Below, in pieces: positions 16,082-25,127 of a DNA stretch of 64,000 nucleotides. Source of the stretch: Enterovibrio qingdaonensis (GTDB lineage: Bacteria > Pseudomonadota > Gammaproteobacteria > Enterobacterales > Vibrionaceae). The translations under genes were made by a program, and so were the position numbers. The notes below the pieces were generated by a model. The model worked only from the letters and a program-made list of their open reading frames with translations. It was not told the origin of the DNA and did not search any database. The stretch is from the NCBI RefSeq assembly GCF_028683135.1, contig NZ_JAJUBB010000004.1, forward strand, positions 62,001-126,000. Direction: 5' to 3'. Numbering within the stretch: position 1 is the first letter of the stretch; the number at the start of each line of letters is the position of its first letter.

Positions 16082-16480
16082 TTATCGATTTGGGTGCCAT
16101 TCTTCGTACGAAGGCATCTCATGATCATCACTTAACCATGGCACTTTATGAGACGTCCAAATTCGTTGTGCGGGCACCGCCAATGGGTCTTCATCAAGCG
16201 TTGCTACACGTAGAATGATAAAAGGCGCGCCTTCTCGAATAGCAATAAGCTGACTGCCACATTGTGAGCAAAAATAACGTTTTTTGCCCGGAGAAGATTC
16301 GTAGTAAGAAAGCTTCTCTTCTCCTGTTACCCACTCAAAATCATCTGCTAAGACCCCAGCCGCTACCGCAAAAGCACTGGAGTGCGCTTTTTGGCACGTC
16401 TTGCAGGAACAATTCATAATCGGCGTACTGAGTTTCTTTGCCGTGTACTCAATGGCTCCACACAAACAACTTCCTTTCAT
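16082..16480 (-). CDS. GFA family (glutathione-dependent formaldehyde-activating-like) zinc protein
   Basis: The protein has 132 residues with the zinc-ligand pattern of the GFA/CENP-V fold: CLC (residues 5-7), CSCKTC (24-29) and CSQCGSQ (71-77). Such proteins bind zinc structurally and catalytically. Founding members were proposed to speed formation of S-hydroxymethylglutathione, but most relatives have no proven substrate. It stands alone; the nearest same-strand gene upstream is more than 150 bases away and separated by a terminator. Confidence 0.88.
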   Translation of the reverse strand: MKGSCLCGAIEYTAKKLSTPIMNCSCKTCQKAHSSAFAVAAGVLADDFEWVTGEEKLSYYESSPGKKRYFCSQCGSQLIAIREGAPFIILRVATLDEDPLAVPAQRIWTSHKVPWLSDDHEMPSYEEWHPNR

Positions 16481-16582
16481 AATTCATCCTTGTTTTTATT
16501 ATTTACCGCGTCACTGTAACGCGTATTTTTCGCCAATAATCACTTACAGCTATTTTCATTCAATATATTGAATTTTACGCAT

Positions 16583-16618
16583 AAAAAAAGCGGCACTCTT
16601 GACGTGTGCCGCTTTTTT
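16583..16618 (-). terminator. Terminator of the membrane protein gene, U tracts on both strands
   Basis: AAGCGGCAC (16588-16596) pairs with GTGCCGCTT (16606-16614), flanked by an A run and a T run. It lies just beyond the minus-strand stop at 16636. Confidence 0.85.
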
Positions 16619-16635
16619 CATCAATTAAATAATTT

Positions 16636-17184
16636 TTAAACCGCTTCGGCTGTTTCTTCCGTTTGCGATTTATCAAAGAACAGCTTGAAAGTCATGATAC
16701 CAATAACCAGAGCTTTAATGATCATCATCTGAGGGTTGCCGTAGTACGCTGCCATGCCGACAAAGCCCGAGAACAACATTAGCTTGCGGTAATTCGTCAG
16801 CGTCGTCATGTACAACGCCAGCAGGATAATACCCAAATCCGCGAATTGCAGCGCGACCGACAGTGTCGGCTCAGCAATGAATGCGGTAACCGCAACATAC
16901 GCGATATAGGAAATACCACCCGCCATGATGGCACCAAGACCTAGGATTACCGCTTTAGGTGCGTTGGTAAAATCTTTGGCATAGCGATAGGTGTTAAGTG
17001 ATGCCACTGAAAGATTCAGAATCACCTTTGGCCACCACCCCATCAGGAACGCCCAAATAGTATCGTTAGCAGCCGAACCAAACGCGGCAAAGCGCGTGAA
17101 TTTCATGGTATTGAAAATGGTGATGCCGATGTAAAAAGCAACGGATGTCCATCCAAGGATTTCTGTGATGAAGTCTAACGTCAT
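16636..17184 (-). CDS. Inner membrane protein, possibly YgjV-like
   Basis: The protein has 182 residues and five or six hydrophobic helices, beginning with ITEILGWTSVAFYIGITIF. A Trp/Gly-rich loop (WAFLMGWWPKVILN) precedes a helix ending in LNTYRYAKDF, an arrangement reminiscent of the Imp-YgjV family of bacterial inner membrane proteins. That assignment is tentative. No transport or enzyme motif is visible. The gene is monocistronic with a strong terminator. Confidence 0.6.
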   Translation of the reverse strand: MTLDFITEILGWTSVAFYIGITIFNTMKFTRFAAFGSAANDTIWAFLMGWWPKVILNLSVASLNTYRYAKDFTNAPKAVILGLGAIMAGGISYIAYVAVTAFIAEPTLSVALQFADLGIILLALYMTTLTNYRKLMLFSGFVGMAAYYGNPQMMIIKALVIGIMTFKLFFDKSQTEETAEAV

Positions 17185-17398
17185 TCAGGGTTCTTCTCTA
17201 TCAAAGGCGCAGCGTTGCGCCAAACTGGGGTTTTCCTTAACAGGCCTTTGCAGATGGCCGAGGTGTTCGGCTCGTCACGAATAGTTTTGCGAATAAAAAC
17301 GAGCCAGAGCCGGATAATACGGTTTAAGTGATGGCAATATCAATAACAAAAATGCGGACAATTGTTACAATCGGGCATGCCCCTTAAGCAACAACGCT

Positions 17399-18586
17399 CT
17401 ACTGGCTGGAACGTTTGTTCGTAAGGTATTGAATCCACGATTCAGTTGACGCTGAAGGCGCAAATTCCATCGCCCTTTTGGCATGCAGTAATGCGGTATC
17501 AAAATCACCCAATTTTTCGTATGCCCTGACACGGGCTATTTCGACATCTCCCCTACGTTTGGGATCAGAGATTGCATCCAATGTCTTTAAGGCATCCACA
17601 TACTGCCCTTGTTGAATTTCGAGTTGAGCGACAATCCAATGATACGTTGCGTCTTGATGTGCTGCGCGTTTCCACGCTGCAATGGCATCATCCCACTCTT
17701 TAGCTTGTTGCCAGTATGACGCCTCCATCACCAATGTGGTCTTATCCGATGCCGTCTGGTTAAGATCACGGAGCAAAGCCGCTGCTTTCTCTGGCACTCC
17801 CGCATTGGCATAGAGTTGTGCCAATAGTTTTTCTTCAGACTCTGTAAGCGAGATTCCCTTTCGCTGCGCTAACACCAGCGTATTAAGCATGCCATCTTGA
17901 TCATCCAGCTTTTGATAGCTGCTAACCCGTTGTAACCACCATGCTTTGTTGGCTGGCTCCATCGCAATCAAGCTTTTTGACGTAGAGAGCGATGACTTCC
18001 ACTTCTGCAGCTTAAGTTCTGCGCCCAGTTTTAACGAGAGTGCGCCTACCGTTGGCTTGGCAAGCTTTAAGTGGGCAGAAATAGCATCCAATGCCTTTCT
18101 GTTCCCGTTTTGTTGATAATTTGCCTGAGCAATTCGCAGCCAAATTTGCGCCAAATCTGACGAAGCTATCTCCTTTTCGTTGGTGAGAGAATAATACAAA
18201 GACAACGCGTTACTGTATTGCTCACGTGTCATATAGAGATCGGCAAGCATACGCATCGCTGCATGCTGAGCGTCAGGTTCAAGTGCATTAAGCGACACCG
18301 ATGTCTGCAATGTGGTTATTGCCTTAATCGGTTGATTGTTATGCCAATACATGACACCCAGCATGCGGTTTATGTACGCCTTGTCATAATCTGTTGGCAT
18401 TTTCGCAGAAGAAAGAGCGGCAATTGCTTTCTCCCACTCTTCATTGTCTTGATAGTCAAACGCTTTTATCGCACTGCGCGCGGTTGTTGGGGAAAGCTGT
18501 GCTGAAAATGCCCCAGGTGAGACAAATAAGCACGCACAAATCAGCAGTGATAAAAAAGGAGTTAACGCGAAGGAATTCTTCATCAT
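17399..18586 (-). CDS. TPR protein of the TonB2 operon
   Basis: The protein has 395 residues, starts with a signal peptide (MMKNSFALTPFLSLLICACL, ending GAFSA) and consists of tetratricopeptide-like helical pairs to the end. Its ATG overlaps the tonB2 stop (ATGA), so it is translated as the last gene of the DUF3450-ttpC-exbB2-exbD2-tonB2 operon. In vibrios a TPR gene occupies the same position. Its role is probably periplasmic scaffolding for the energy-transducing complex, but it has not been well defined. Confidence 0.85.
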   Translation of the reverse strand: MMKNSFALTPFLSLLICACLFVSPGAFSAQLSPTTARSAIKAFDYQDNEEWEKAIAALSSAKMPTDYDKAYINRMLGVMYWHNNQPIKAITTLQTSVSLNALEPDAQHAAMRMLADLYMTREQYSNALSLYYSLTNEKEIASSDLAQIWLRIAQANYQQNGNRKALDAISAHLKLAKPTVGALSLKLGAELKLQKWKSSLSTSKSLIAMEPANKAWWLQRVSSYQKLDDQDGMLNTLVLAQRKGISLTESEEKLLAQLYANAGVPEKAAALLRDLNQTASDKTTLVMEASYWQQAKEWDDAIAAWKRAAHQDATYHWIVAQLEIQQGQYVDALKTLDAISDPKRRGDVEIARVRAYEKLGDFDTALLHAKRAMEFAPSASTESWIQYLTNKRSSQ

Positions 18587-19275
18587 TTGGCCAAGGTGAA
18601 TTCGTATTTAAAGGTTTGCCCGGGTTGTGCTTGCGCTACACCATTGACGACCTTTGGCTGATATCGAAACTTTTTAAGTGCTCTTATCGCGCTGCGTTCG
18701 AACATGCGCTTGTGCGAGGTTTCAATTACTTCTATGTCTATCGGGCGGCCCGTCGCATCAATCGTAAACGACATAATGACATACCCTTCAATGCCTCGGC
18801 GCAACGCTTTTGGCGGGTATACCGCTTCGACACGAGAGATAGGAACAGCACTCTGATTGCCTGCAATTTCCACGGGACCAACCTCAGCAACAGGCGACGG
18901 TTTCGCGACAGGCACATCGGCGATTTGCGGTGCGGAAATATTGATCCCGTTGACACTGAGATCCAGTGATATGTCTGGGAGATCCAGTGATATGTCTGGG
19001 ATGTCCATTTCTAAAGGTTCTGATGCAGACGCAGATACCTGTGGCGAGACAGCCTGCATCGCCGCGGGTTCTTTCGGTGGCTCCGGTTTAGGTGGTGGCG
19101 TTCTGTCTTTTCGAGCGGTTTCCATTTCAGGTTCTGAAAACACAAGATTAAACGCCAGTGATTGTGACCGAGAATGATTGGAAAGATCGGTCGGACCGAC
19201 CATGGTTGCCATCAGAAAAAACAGAGCGACAACCGTGATAACGGCCAATGGCAAAGCAAACAACCATCGCAGCAT
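18583..19275 (-). CDS. tonB: TonB2 energy-transducing protein
   Basis: The protein has 230 residues. An N-terminal membrane anchor (residues 1-26, with LPLAVITVVALFFLMATMV) is followed by a proline-rich spacer (PPPKPEPPKEP) and a C-terminal TonB domain from about residue 140, containing YPPKALRRGIEGYV and the family-typical FRYQPKVVNG. It carries proton-motive energy from ExbB/ExbD to TonB-dependent outer-membrane receptors for iron complexes. The spacer contains a perfect repeat, DIPDISLDLPDISLDLS, encoded by a 21-bp tandem duplication. Its ATG overlaps the exbD2 stop (TAATG). Confidence 0.92.
   Translation of the reverse strand: MLRWLFALPLAVITVVALFFLMATMVGPTDLSNHSRSQSLAFNLVFSEPEMETARKDRTPPPKPEPPKEPAAMQAVSPQVSASASEPLEMDIPDISLDLPDISLDLSVNGINISAPQIADVPVAKPSPVAEVGPVEIAGNQSAVPISRVEAVYPPKALRRGIEGYVIMSFTIDATGRPIDIEVIETSHKRMFERSAIRALKKFRYQPKVVNGVAQAQPGQTFKYEFTLAK
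18958..18999. repeat. Two perfect 21-bp tandem units inside tonB2
   Basis: GAGATCCAGTGATATGTCTG plus one G occurs at 18958-18978 and again at 18979-18999, followed by a degenerate third start. In frame it duplicates seven residues of the periplasmic spacer, so unit number could change without breaking the gene. Confidence 0.85.
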
Positions 19276-19679
19276 TATTTTTGCTCCGCCGCCAGAGCAA
19301 TACTTTCAATGCCTGCACTCTTCGCAGCATCGATAACCGCCACGACACTGCCGTTGTATGCATGCTCATCCGCTTGAATGACCAACGAAGCGTCAGGCTG
19401 TTCCGATTTAAATCGCTCTAAGGTCGCTTCAACTCGCTCTTTATCTACTTTTCGCTTATCGATATAAATATCGTTCGTTGCGGTTATAGCAACATAAATG
19501 CTCACGGTTTTTTGCGGCGACGCATTTGCAGCGGAAGGTCGATTCACTTCGACACCTGACTCTCTGACAAAAGAACTGGTGACGATAAAGAAAATGAGCA
19601 TGATAAAAACAATGTCTAGCATCGACGTTAAATCGATTTGAGCATCTTCACGCACTTTTTGATGACGTTGAAATCTCAT
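19275..19679 (-). CDS. exbD: ExbD2 biopolymer transport protein
   Basis: The start at 19679 gives a four-base ATGA overlap with the exbB2 stop and a 134-residue protein of normal ExbD length; an upstream ATG at 19718 would overlap exbB2 by 43 bases. The single membrane helix contains the functional aspartate (IDLTSMLDIVFIMLIFF), and the periplasmic domain has ALVIQADEHAYNG-like features (SLVIQADEHAYNGSVVAVID). It forms the proton channel with ExbB2. Confidence 0.92.
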   Translation of the reverse strand: MRFQRHQKVREDAQIDLTSMLDIVFIMLIFFIVTSSFVRESGVEVNRPSAANASPQKTVSIYVAITATNDIYIDKRKVDKERVEATLERFKSEQPDASLVIQADEHAYNGSVVAVIDAAKSAGIESIALAAEQK

Positions 19680-20227
19680 CCACGAATCCTCATCGCTTTC
19701 GCCAATGCCGCTTCGCATCGTTCACATGTTTTGGTGATTCTCGCATGCGCAAACAAGCCGGTTAGCGCGATTACCATACCCGCAAGCGTTGGCAGCGTGG
19801 CCATAGAAATACCTGCAGCCATCGCACGTGGTTCGTTTGACCCTGCAGTCGCCATGACATCAAACACTGAGATCATACCGGTTACTGTTCCCATTAACCC
19901 TAACATTGGGCAAATGGCCACCAGCCCTTTAATGAAATTGAGATTACTAAACAATTGCAGGTGCGCTTCAAAAAGCCAGCCATCACGCAATGCCTTCGAT
20001 GCCCAGGAAGCATGATCTTTTCGTGCTTCCCAGCGAGATACCCAGACTTTTTTTGCTTTGGGATAGGTAAAGAAAAGGTATAGCACACGTTCGATAACTA
20101 GAATCCAGCTCAGTGCAGCAACGACAAGGAGCACCCAAAGCACAGGGCCACCTTGCGTCATAAATGCATCGAGTGATGGAAGCCAAATGAGAGGCTGATT
20201 GGCATCCAAATACGTTATGTCTATCAT
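19676..20227 (-). CDS. exbB: ExbB2, MotA/TolQ/ExbB proton channel protein
   Basis: The protein has 183 residues and three membrane helices: one near residues 27-45 (VLWVLLVVAALSWILVIERV) and two in the C-terminal part, where GLVAICPMLGLMGTVTGMI is the ExbB/TolQ signature. It is the smaller of two ExbB-type proteins in the operon and pairs with ExbD2. Its start overlaps the ttpC stop by ATGA. Confidence 0.92.
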   Translation of the reverse strand: MIDITYLDANQPLIWLPSLDAFMTQGGPVLWVLLVVAALSWILVIERVLYLFFTYPKAKKVWVSRWEARKDHASWASKALRDGWLFEAHLQLFSNLNFIKGLVAICPMLGLMGTVTGMISVFDVMATAGSNEPRAMAAGISMATLPTLAGMVIALTGLFAHARITKTCERCEAALAKAMRIRG

Positions 20228-21570
20228 GCTACGCTCTTTCTGACTTTCACGGAGTCTGCCTTTTCAGATTGCTCAGCAACCAAGCTGACGCCAACTTTCT
20301 CCAGAATGCCTCTCATTGTGTCAGCTTGTGTGCTTAATAGGTTGTGGGCAAGTAACAGTGGCATTGCGGTGATCAAGCCCATTACCGTGGTCACCAGAGC
20401 CATCGAAATACCACCCGCCATTACCGTTGGGTCGCCATTGCCGTACTGAGTGATGACTTGGAATGTTTCAATCATCCCCGTTACCGTACCGAGCAGACCT
20501 AGCATAGGTGCGAGTGCGGCAAGCAGTTTGAGCATCGAAAGACCTTTCTCAAAGCCTTGCTGCTCATCCAATATGGTTTCCATCAATCTCAGTTCCAGCG
20601 TGTCTAAGGTTCTATCTGGCTCCGAATGGTAAACGTTCAATACTCGCCCAAGTGGGTTTTCTCCTGGCTGTTCAGGGCGTTTCATTTGGTTCGACATCGA
20701 GATGCGCGTTTTAACCAAAATCAGCCCCCGCACCAGTGCGATACCGAGACCAATAATCAAAATGGCCGTGATAACCTTACCCACAATGCCGCCTTGTTCA
20801 AAACGGTCTTTCAGGGTTGGCGTCAACGACAATTGATCAAGTAATACACCAAACGTTGGATCAAAAAGCACAAAATCACCGACTTTCGCTTTCTCTATCG
20901 TAGCGAGGTTCACCCCGTCTTCTGGCATCGTTGAAAACTGTGTTGCTTGCTGGTTTGCCGAATGCCACGCGAGATAGCCCGCCTCGTTAACCAGCGCAAT
21001 ATTACCCAATCGCACGGCGGGTGTTTCACTTAACACCCCTTGTGCATTTCGCGTATTCACCGTTATTTCGGCGATTTCCCCGCTTTTTGCCAGTTCATTT
21101 TCAATACCTGTCCATAACGAGGTTAATGTCGCTAATGACGGTAACGCTTTGGCGTTTTCAATCTTTTCGATTGCATCATTTAACGCGGCATCATCAATGG
21201 TGGCTGGCCTGTTTTCACGAGCAAGGCTCAGTTCTTTGGTTGCCTGTCGAACAACACCAAACACTTCACCCAAACTTCCCGTTTCCAAACGAAGGTTCTC
21301 TTCGAGGGCTGACAGTTTTTGTTCATTGTCAGTGAACGTTTCACTGAGTGTGGTGGTTTCAGTTTCCAAACGCTGCTGCTGTGCTTTCAGTGCATCAAGC
21401 TTGGCTTGCAGTGCTTGCTCGTCTGCAACAAAGCCCGATTCGCGCACAACATTATGCTGCTGAGCCACTTGCTGCGCACGCAGTGTTTCTTTAGTCAGGT
21501 CATCGGAAATAGCCAATGGCGAGAAAAGCGAGGTGACTAACAAAAGGGGCGCGATTTGAAGGCCTTTCAT
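20224..21570 (-). CDS. ttpC: TtpC, large ExbB-like accessory protein of the TonB2 system
   Basis: The protein has 448 residues: a signal peptide (ends SPLAIS), a coiled-coil periplasmic region (residues 30-115, rich in Leu/Gln/Glu), a membrane helix near 270, and a C-terminal MotA/TolQ/ExbB domain with LAALAPMLGLLGTVTGMIET. In Vibrio species TtpC is required, with ExbB2/ExbD2/TonB2, for uptake of some siderophores. The ATG overlaps the stop of the DUF3450 gene by one base (TAATG). Confidence 0.9.
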   Translation of the reverse strand: MKGLQIAPLLLVTSLFSPLAISDDLTKETLRAQQVAQQHNVVRESGFVADEQALQAKLDALKAQQQRLETETTTLSETFTDNEQKLSALEENLRLETGSLGEVFGVVRQATKELSLARENRPATIDDAALNDAIEKIENAKALPSLATLTSLWTGIENELAKSGEIAEITVNTRNAQGVLSETPAVRLGNIALVNEAGYLAWHSANQQATQFSTMPEDGVNLATIEKAKVGDFVLFDPTFGVLLDQLSLTPTLKDRFEQGGIVGKVITAILIIGLGIALVRGLILVKTRISMSNQMKRPEQPGENPLGRVLNVYHSEPDRTLDTLELRLMETILDEQQGFEKGLSMLKLLAALAPMLGLLGTVTGMIETFQVITQYGNGDPTVMAGGISMALVTTVMGLITAMPLLLAHNLLSTQADTMRGILEKVGVSLVAEQSEKADSVKVRKSVA

Positions 21571-22367
21571 TATTCGGCCTCCAGCGAAAAAGTTGTAGAG
21601 AGCGGAAGTCTCAAAAGCTCGGGGGTAACGCGCTCATTAGCCACCATGAACGCCTTTTCCAAAGGTTCATATTGTGCAGGATTGACGGGTGCCCATTTCG
21701 ATGCGTTTCTGTCATAGAACCAGAAACCATTCCCATCAATACTTCGCGCAACCAAAGATACGCGGCCTAAATGAAGCACATCCACTACGCGAGGTCCTTC
21801 CCCAAAATCTAACGTATCTTGGTACAAACCAAGGTTTGCACCGTAGTCCACTTCAATTTGGTAAGCTTCTAGAATTTGACGAATTTTCTCCGCATCACTC
21901 ACGTCAGCCCGCCCCATTAAGGCATGTAATCCATCAAGACGCGCTTGGCGAATGGTGTCTTTTAACGGGATATCTTGAGAAACCCAATCATCAAGCCCCT
22001 CCAACATGCGATACATCAAGGGCACTAATCCCGCTCGCGTTTGGTCAATGTCGCTTAACTGTTGTTCTAAACTGCTCGCTTCGTTGTTTTGATCATCAAC
22101 CAATCGTTGTAGGTGATTACGATAAACCGTCAGGTTTTCGACCTCTGCTTCTAATTGCGAGATTTCCGCTTTTAGCTGTTGAGCATCATTGTCGCTTTGA
22201 TTGATTCGAAGCTGGGATTCCGCACCCGCTTTGGTCGTGCGACTCTCGATAGCAGCTGCCTTATCGATGCTGGTGCCTTGTGCGACAAGGGGAAGACCGA
22301 TGAGCATGGCTGTACCCATCGCTTTGATGACGTTTTTCAAGTTACAAGTCTCTAAAGCTATTCGCAT
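21570..22367 (-). CDS. DUF3450 periplasmic coiled-coil protein of the TonB2 operon
   Basis: The protein has 265 residues. A hydrophobic N-terminus (MGTAMLIGLPLVAQG, residues 17-31) looks like a signal sequence and is followed by a long coiled coil (residues ~55-110, AEISQLEAEVENLTVYRNHL). The C-terminal globular part has RVSLVARSIDGNGFWFYD. This matches DUF3450 proteins, which head the TonB2 operon in vibrios and relatives. It presumably contacts TtpC in the periplasm. No strong ribosome binding site is visible, so the exact start is uncertain. Confidence 0.85.
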   Translation of the reverse strand: MRIALETCNLKNVIKAMGTAMLIGLPLVAQGTSIDKAAAIESRTTKAGAESQLRINQSDNDAQQLKAEISQLEAEVENLTVYRNHLQRLVDDQNNEASSLEQQLSDIDQTRAGLVPLMYRMLEGLDDWVSQDIPLKDTIRQARLDGLHALMGRADVSDAEKIRQILEAYQIEVDYGANLGLYQDTLDFGEGPRVVDVLHLGRVSLVARSIDGNGFWFYDRNASKWAPVNPAQYEPLEKAFMVANERVTPELLRLPLSTTFSLEAE

Positions 22368-22575
22368 TTACAGTGTAAAAAATAAGCAGCCAAACAATTG
22401 CTGCCTTTCCTAAAGTAAGTGCCCAAGCAAAGTAAAAGACACATTCAAGCACCGCTCAAATGCATTCTTAGCGTGGGTATATCATATCAAATTGAAGAGG
22501 ATGGCGTTCCTTACTTCACATCAAACATTTGTTGAAAGCGACACAAAGAAGTTTTCAAACTCACACACAAGACTC

Positions 22576-22935
22576 TCATGCATTGTTAGCGAGTGCCGTT
22601 TTTGCTTCAAGCCAAAGCCTCTCCCTTGGGATCGTGTCGCTGATCAAGCAATCGACTCGCATACCTAGAGATGCCATTTCACTGTGCGTTTCTCTATCAG
22701 GCAACAGGACCATCAAGGGCAATACGGGGACTGTTTTCAGTCGTTCGACATCCAACAAGCATATTTTTGCGTCGTCGTATGCCATCACCAGCAAATCAAA
22801 CGATGTCTGGTGTATAGCTAATAACGCTTGCTCAATATGCAGTACCCGTGTGACTTTGCATCCCTGTTCCACAAACGCGCTTTTAACCCATCCACAAGGC
22901 GAAAGCATCTGCTCTATCAGTAAGACTTCGCACAT
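22576..22935 (-). CDS. Degenerate response-regulator receiver domain protein
   Basis: The protein has 119 residues and follows the beta-alpha pattern of a CheY-like receiver, beginning CEVLLIEQM and ending with a helix (RERLWLEAKTALANN). The phospho-acceptor aspartate appears lost: the usual DLxLLD strand reads FDLLVMAYDD, placing Ala where Asp is expected. The conserved Lys-Pro near the end is ISDTIP. It is therefore likely a pseudo-receiver acting without phosphorylation. It lies 208 bases upstream of the TonB2 operon on the same strand, with a Fur-box-like site just before it, which hints at iron-linked expression. Confidence 0.6.
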   Translation of the reverse strand: MCEVLLIEQMLSPCGWVKSAFVEQGCKVTRVLHIEQALLAIHQTSFDLLVMAYDDAKICLLDVERLKTVPVLPLMVLLPDRETHSEMASLGMRVDCLISDTIPRERLWLEAKTALANNA

Positions 22936-22952
22936 AGTTTATACATCCAATT

Positions 22953-22971
22953 GATATTGATTCTCATTCTA
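22953..22971. promoter_or_regulatory. Fur-box-like sequence
   Basis: GATATTGATTCTCATTCTA matches 14 of 19 positions of the classical Fur box GATAATGATAATCATTATC. It sits 18 bases upstream of the pseudo-receiver gene, the first minus-strand gene before the TonB2 operon. Iron repression of that transcript is a reasonable inference. Confidence 0.55.
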
Positions 22972-23191
22972 CATGCATTGAAGCACACTGTCTTTGCCTG
23001 TACTGAGCAACTGGAATTTTTGTGATGCAGTAAGAATAATTCTCGGCCTTAATGACTAAGTGGTCAAAAACATGACTCATTTCTAGATAATCGTTAGTGT
23101 TCGCTTTATTACTTGCAAAATTTAAGCCCAGAAGAGTAGACTCCGTTCCTCGGAATTAAGACAGAATCTCAAGTTGTGGATGTTGAACGAT

Positions 23192-23518
23192 ATGTCGAAA
23201 AATAGAACCGTTATTTTCGCTTCTGCTGTGTTGCTAGCTGCAATGATTGCACTGACACTTTCTTCAATTACTTACTCAAGCAAAATTTATACTATCCAGA
23301 TCCAAAAACAGCATGAAAAGCTGCTTAAAGATCCTGAAGATGCGAAAGTTTCTGACCTAATCGGTCTTGCCGATATCTGTGAAGATGTGCGATTCACTGG
23401 CACATTGTCATTCCACATGAGTGACGAAGAAACATTTAGCATTCAACGTGCTTGCGAAGACATTAAAACCCGTTTGCGTATGAACCAGTTTACAGAACAA
23501 AGCCTTTCTATGCGTTAA
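23192..23518 (+). CDS. Small membrane-anchored hypothetical protein
   Basis: Starting at the ATG at 23192 the protein has 108 residues; in-frame alternatives are ATG 23180 and TTG 23174, none with a clear binding site. One hydrophobic helix (TVIFASAVLLAAMIALTLSS) anchors it, followed by a polar domain with two Cys (ICEDVRF, RACEDIKTRL). The second half probably lies in the periplasm, where the two cysteines could pair. I do not recognise the family. A terminator follows. Confidence 0.6.
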   Translation: MSKNRTVIFASAVLLAAMIALTLSSITYSSKIYTIQIQKQHEKLLKDPEDAKVSDLIGLADICEDVRFTGTLSFHMSDEETFSIQRACEDIKTRLRMNQFTEQSLSMR

Positions 23519-23545
23519 CGGCAAATGTTAGAAGAGTGAATACCG

Positions 23546-23576
23546 AAAAGGGAGCGTAACGCTCCCTTTTTCTTTG
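23546..23576 (+). terminator. Intrinsic terminator
   Basis: AAAAGGGAGC (23546-23555) pairs with GCTCCCTTTT (23561-23570) around GTAAC, followed by a T-rich tail. Confidence 0.87.
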
Positions 23577-23679
23577 GTTCAATATTGTCACCATCCCCCT
23601 AAATAAGTCCGATTCAGGTTGCTTGGGTATACGCCTTGTGGCACAGTCGCCCTGAAATTCCTCATTACTGAGCTGTATT

Positions 23680-23961
23680 ATGAACGATCAACCAAACAAT
23701 CCACTTCATGGCGTGAAACTTGAACAAATTATCAACGAGTTGGTGGATCATTACGGCTGGGAACACCTTGCTAAAGAAGTAGCGATCAATTGTTTTCGTA
23801 GTGACCCTTCTGTCAAATCCAGCCTAAAGTTTCTGCGTAAGACACCTTGGGCCAGGGAAAAAGTCGAGTTGCTATACGTCGACACCTTCAGTGGCAATGC
23901 GGCCCCGCAACCAAAGGGCAACCCTTGGGAAGCTGCAATGAAAAAGCTAAACAACGACTAG
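23680..23961 (+). CDS. VF530 family (DUF2132) DNA-binding-like protein
   Basis: The 93-residue basic protein contains the diagnostic core [20 protein letters not shown] (residues 7-26), then [24 protein letters not shown]. The VF530 family is named after a Vibrio fischeri protein of known structure with a putative double-stranded DNA-binding fold. Its role in the cell is not known. It is a single-gene unit. Confidence 0.88.
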   Translation: MNDQPNNPLHGVKLEQIINELVDHYGWEHLAKEVAINCFRSDPSVKSSLKFLRKTPWAREKVELLYVDTFSGNAAPQPKGNPWEAAMKKLNND

Positions 23962-24036
23962 CCCATCAGCTACCTTCACGTTGTTCACACTCATCGGATG
24001 AGATATATTGATTAAAACTCATCCTTTGGGGTTGCC

Positions 24037-24906
24037 ATGGATTCAGGTCAGGAAGCACTTACTCTGCTTCTTCTCGCTCCGCTCTTTTTCATTTGTATGG
24101 TGATTGAATACCGCATTCTGAAAAAGCGAGGTTACAGCGACTACTCGCTTAAAGAAGTGGTCTGCAATTTTAGTTTGGCGGGCCTTCACCAAGCCGCAGA
24201 TCTCATCGCCACCCTCTTATTGATGCCCTTTTTCCTCTGGCTTTATCAATTCAGGCTGCTTGATTTTAGCCTGACACCAGTAACCCTCATCGTCCTCTTC
24301 ATCCTTCAAGACTTTTTTTATTACTGGTTCCACCGCGCATCGCACCATATTCATTGGCTCTGGGCGTCACATATTGCCCATCACAGCTCAGAGAAGATGA
24401 ACTTCACTACAGCATTTAGACAAAGCCTGACTTACCCTCTCTCCGGTATGTGGCTTTTCTGGACGCCACTCATGGTAATCGGCTTTCCTCCTTCCGCCGT
24501 TGTGCTTATCGTCGCCCTCAACTTGGGTTTTCAATTTTTCGTTCATACACGCATCGTGAAAAAGTTGGGTTGGCTCGAAAACATCTTTAACACGCCTTCG
24601 CATCATCGTGTACATCACGCCCGTAACCCCGAGTACATCGACAAAAATTTTGCTGGTGTTCTCATTATTTGGGACAAATGGTTTGGGACCTTTGTGGAAG
24701 AGAAACCAAGTCTTGTCATTGATTACGGCATTCCTAAACAGGTAAACAGTTGGAACCCCTTTGTGACCACATTCCATCAATGGCGAACAATGCTAACTTT
24801 GGCACTGTCGACGAAACCAACACCTTTTCACATCAGGCTTCGCTATTTATTCGGGTCACCAAAGTTTGCTGACAATGCGGAAAAACGCGGTACGACTATA
24901 AAATAG
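24037..24906 (+). CDS. Sterol desaturase / fatty acid hydroxylase family membrane protein
   Basis: The protein has 289 residues and four or so membrane helices. It carries the His-box set of the di-iron superfamily: HRASHH (~residues 99-104), HIAHH (~112-116) and HRVHHARN (~190-197). Bacterial members hydroxylate or desaturate lipids such as carotenoids, hopanoids or ether lipids, and the substrate here is unknown. No sterol or carotenoid genes are nearby. The ATG at 24037 is preceded by GGGGTTGCC, a weak binding site. The gene is followed at ~220 bases by the DSD1-type gene. Confidence 0.85.
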   Translation: MDSGQEALTLLLLAPLFFICMVIEYRILKKRGYSDYSLKEVVCNFSLAGLHQAADLIATLLLMPFFLWLYQFRLLDFSLTPVTLIVLFILQDFFYYWFHRASHHIHWLWASHIAHHSSEKMNFTTAFRQSLTYPLSGMWLFWTPLMVIGFPPSAVVLIVALNLGFQFFVHTRIVKKLGWLENIFNTPSHHRVHHARNPEYIDKNFAGVLIIWDKWFGTFVEEKPSLVIDYGIPKQVNSWNPFVTTFHQWRTMLTLALSTKPTPFHIRLRYLFGSPKFADNAEKRGTTIK

Positions 24907-25127
24907 ATTGGCCATCCCCACACGATGACCGATTTATGTTGTTCATCGCTAAACCTACTTTGCCTCTATCACTGCACTCTGTGCCTTCTCCCTTCATTGG
25001 GTCACGGTGTAGGCTGATGGAGATCGGAAACCTGACACGTTCCTCTAGCACGACCAGTTTCATGTACTTACACTCAGAACACACTTGCTCAAATCATCAC
25101 CAACAAAGGATGTTAGGAGAAAATCGA

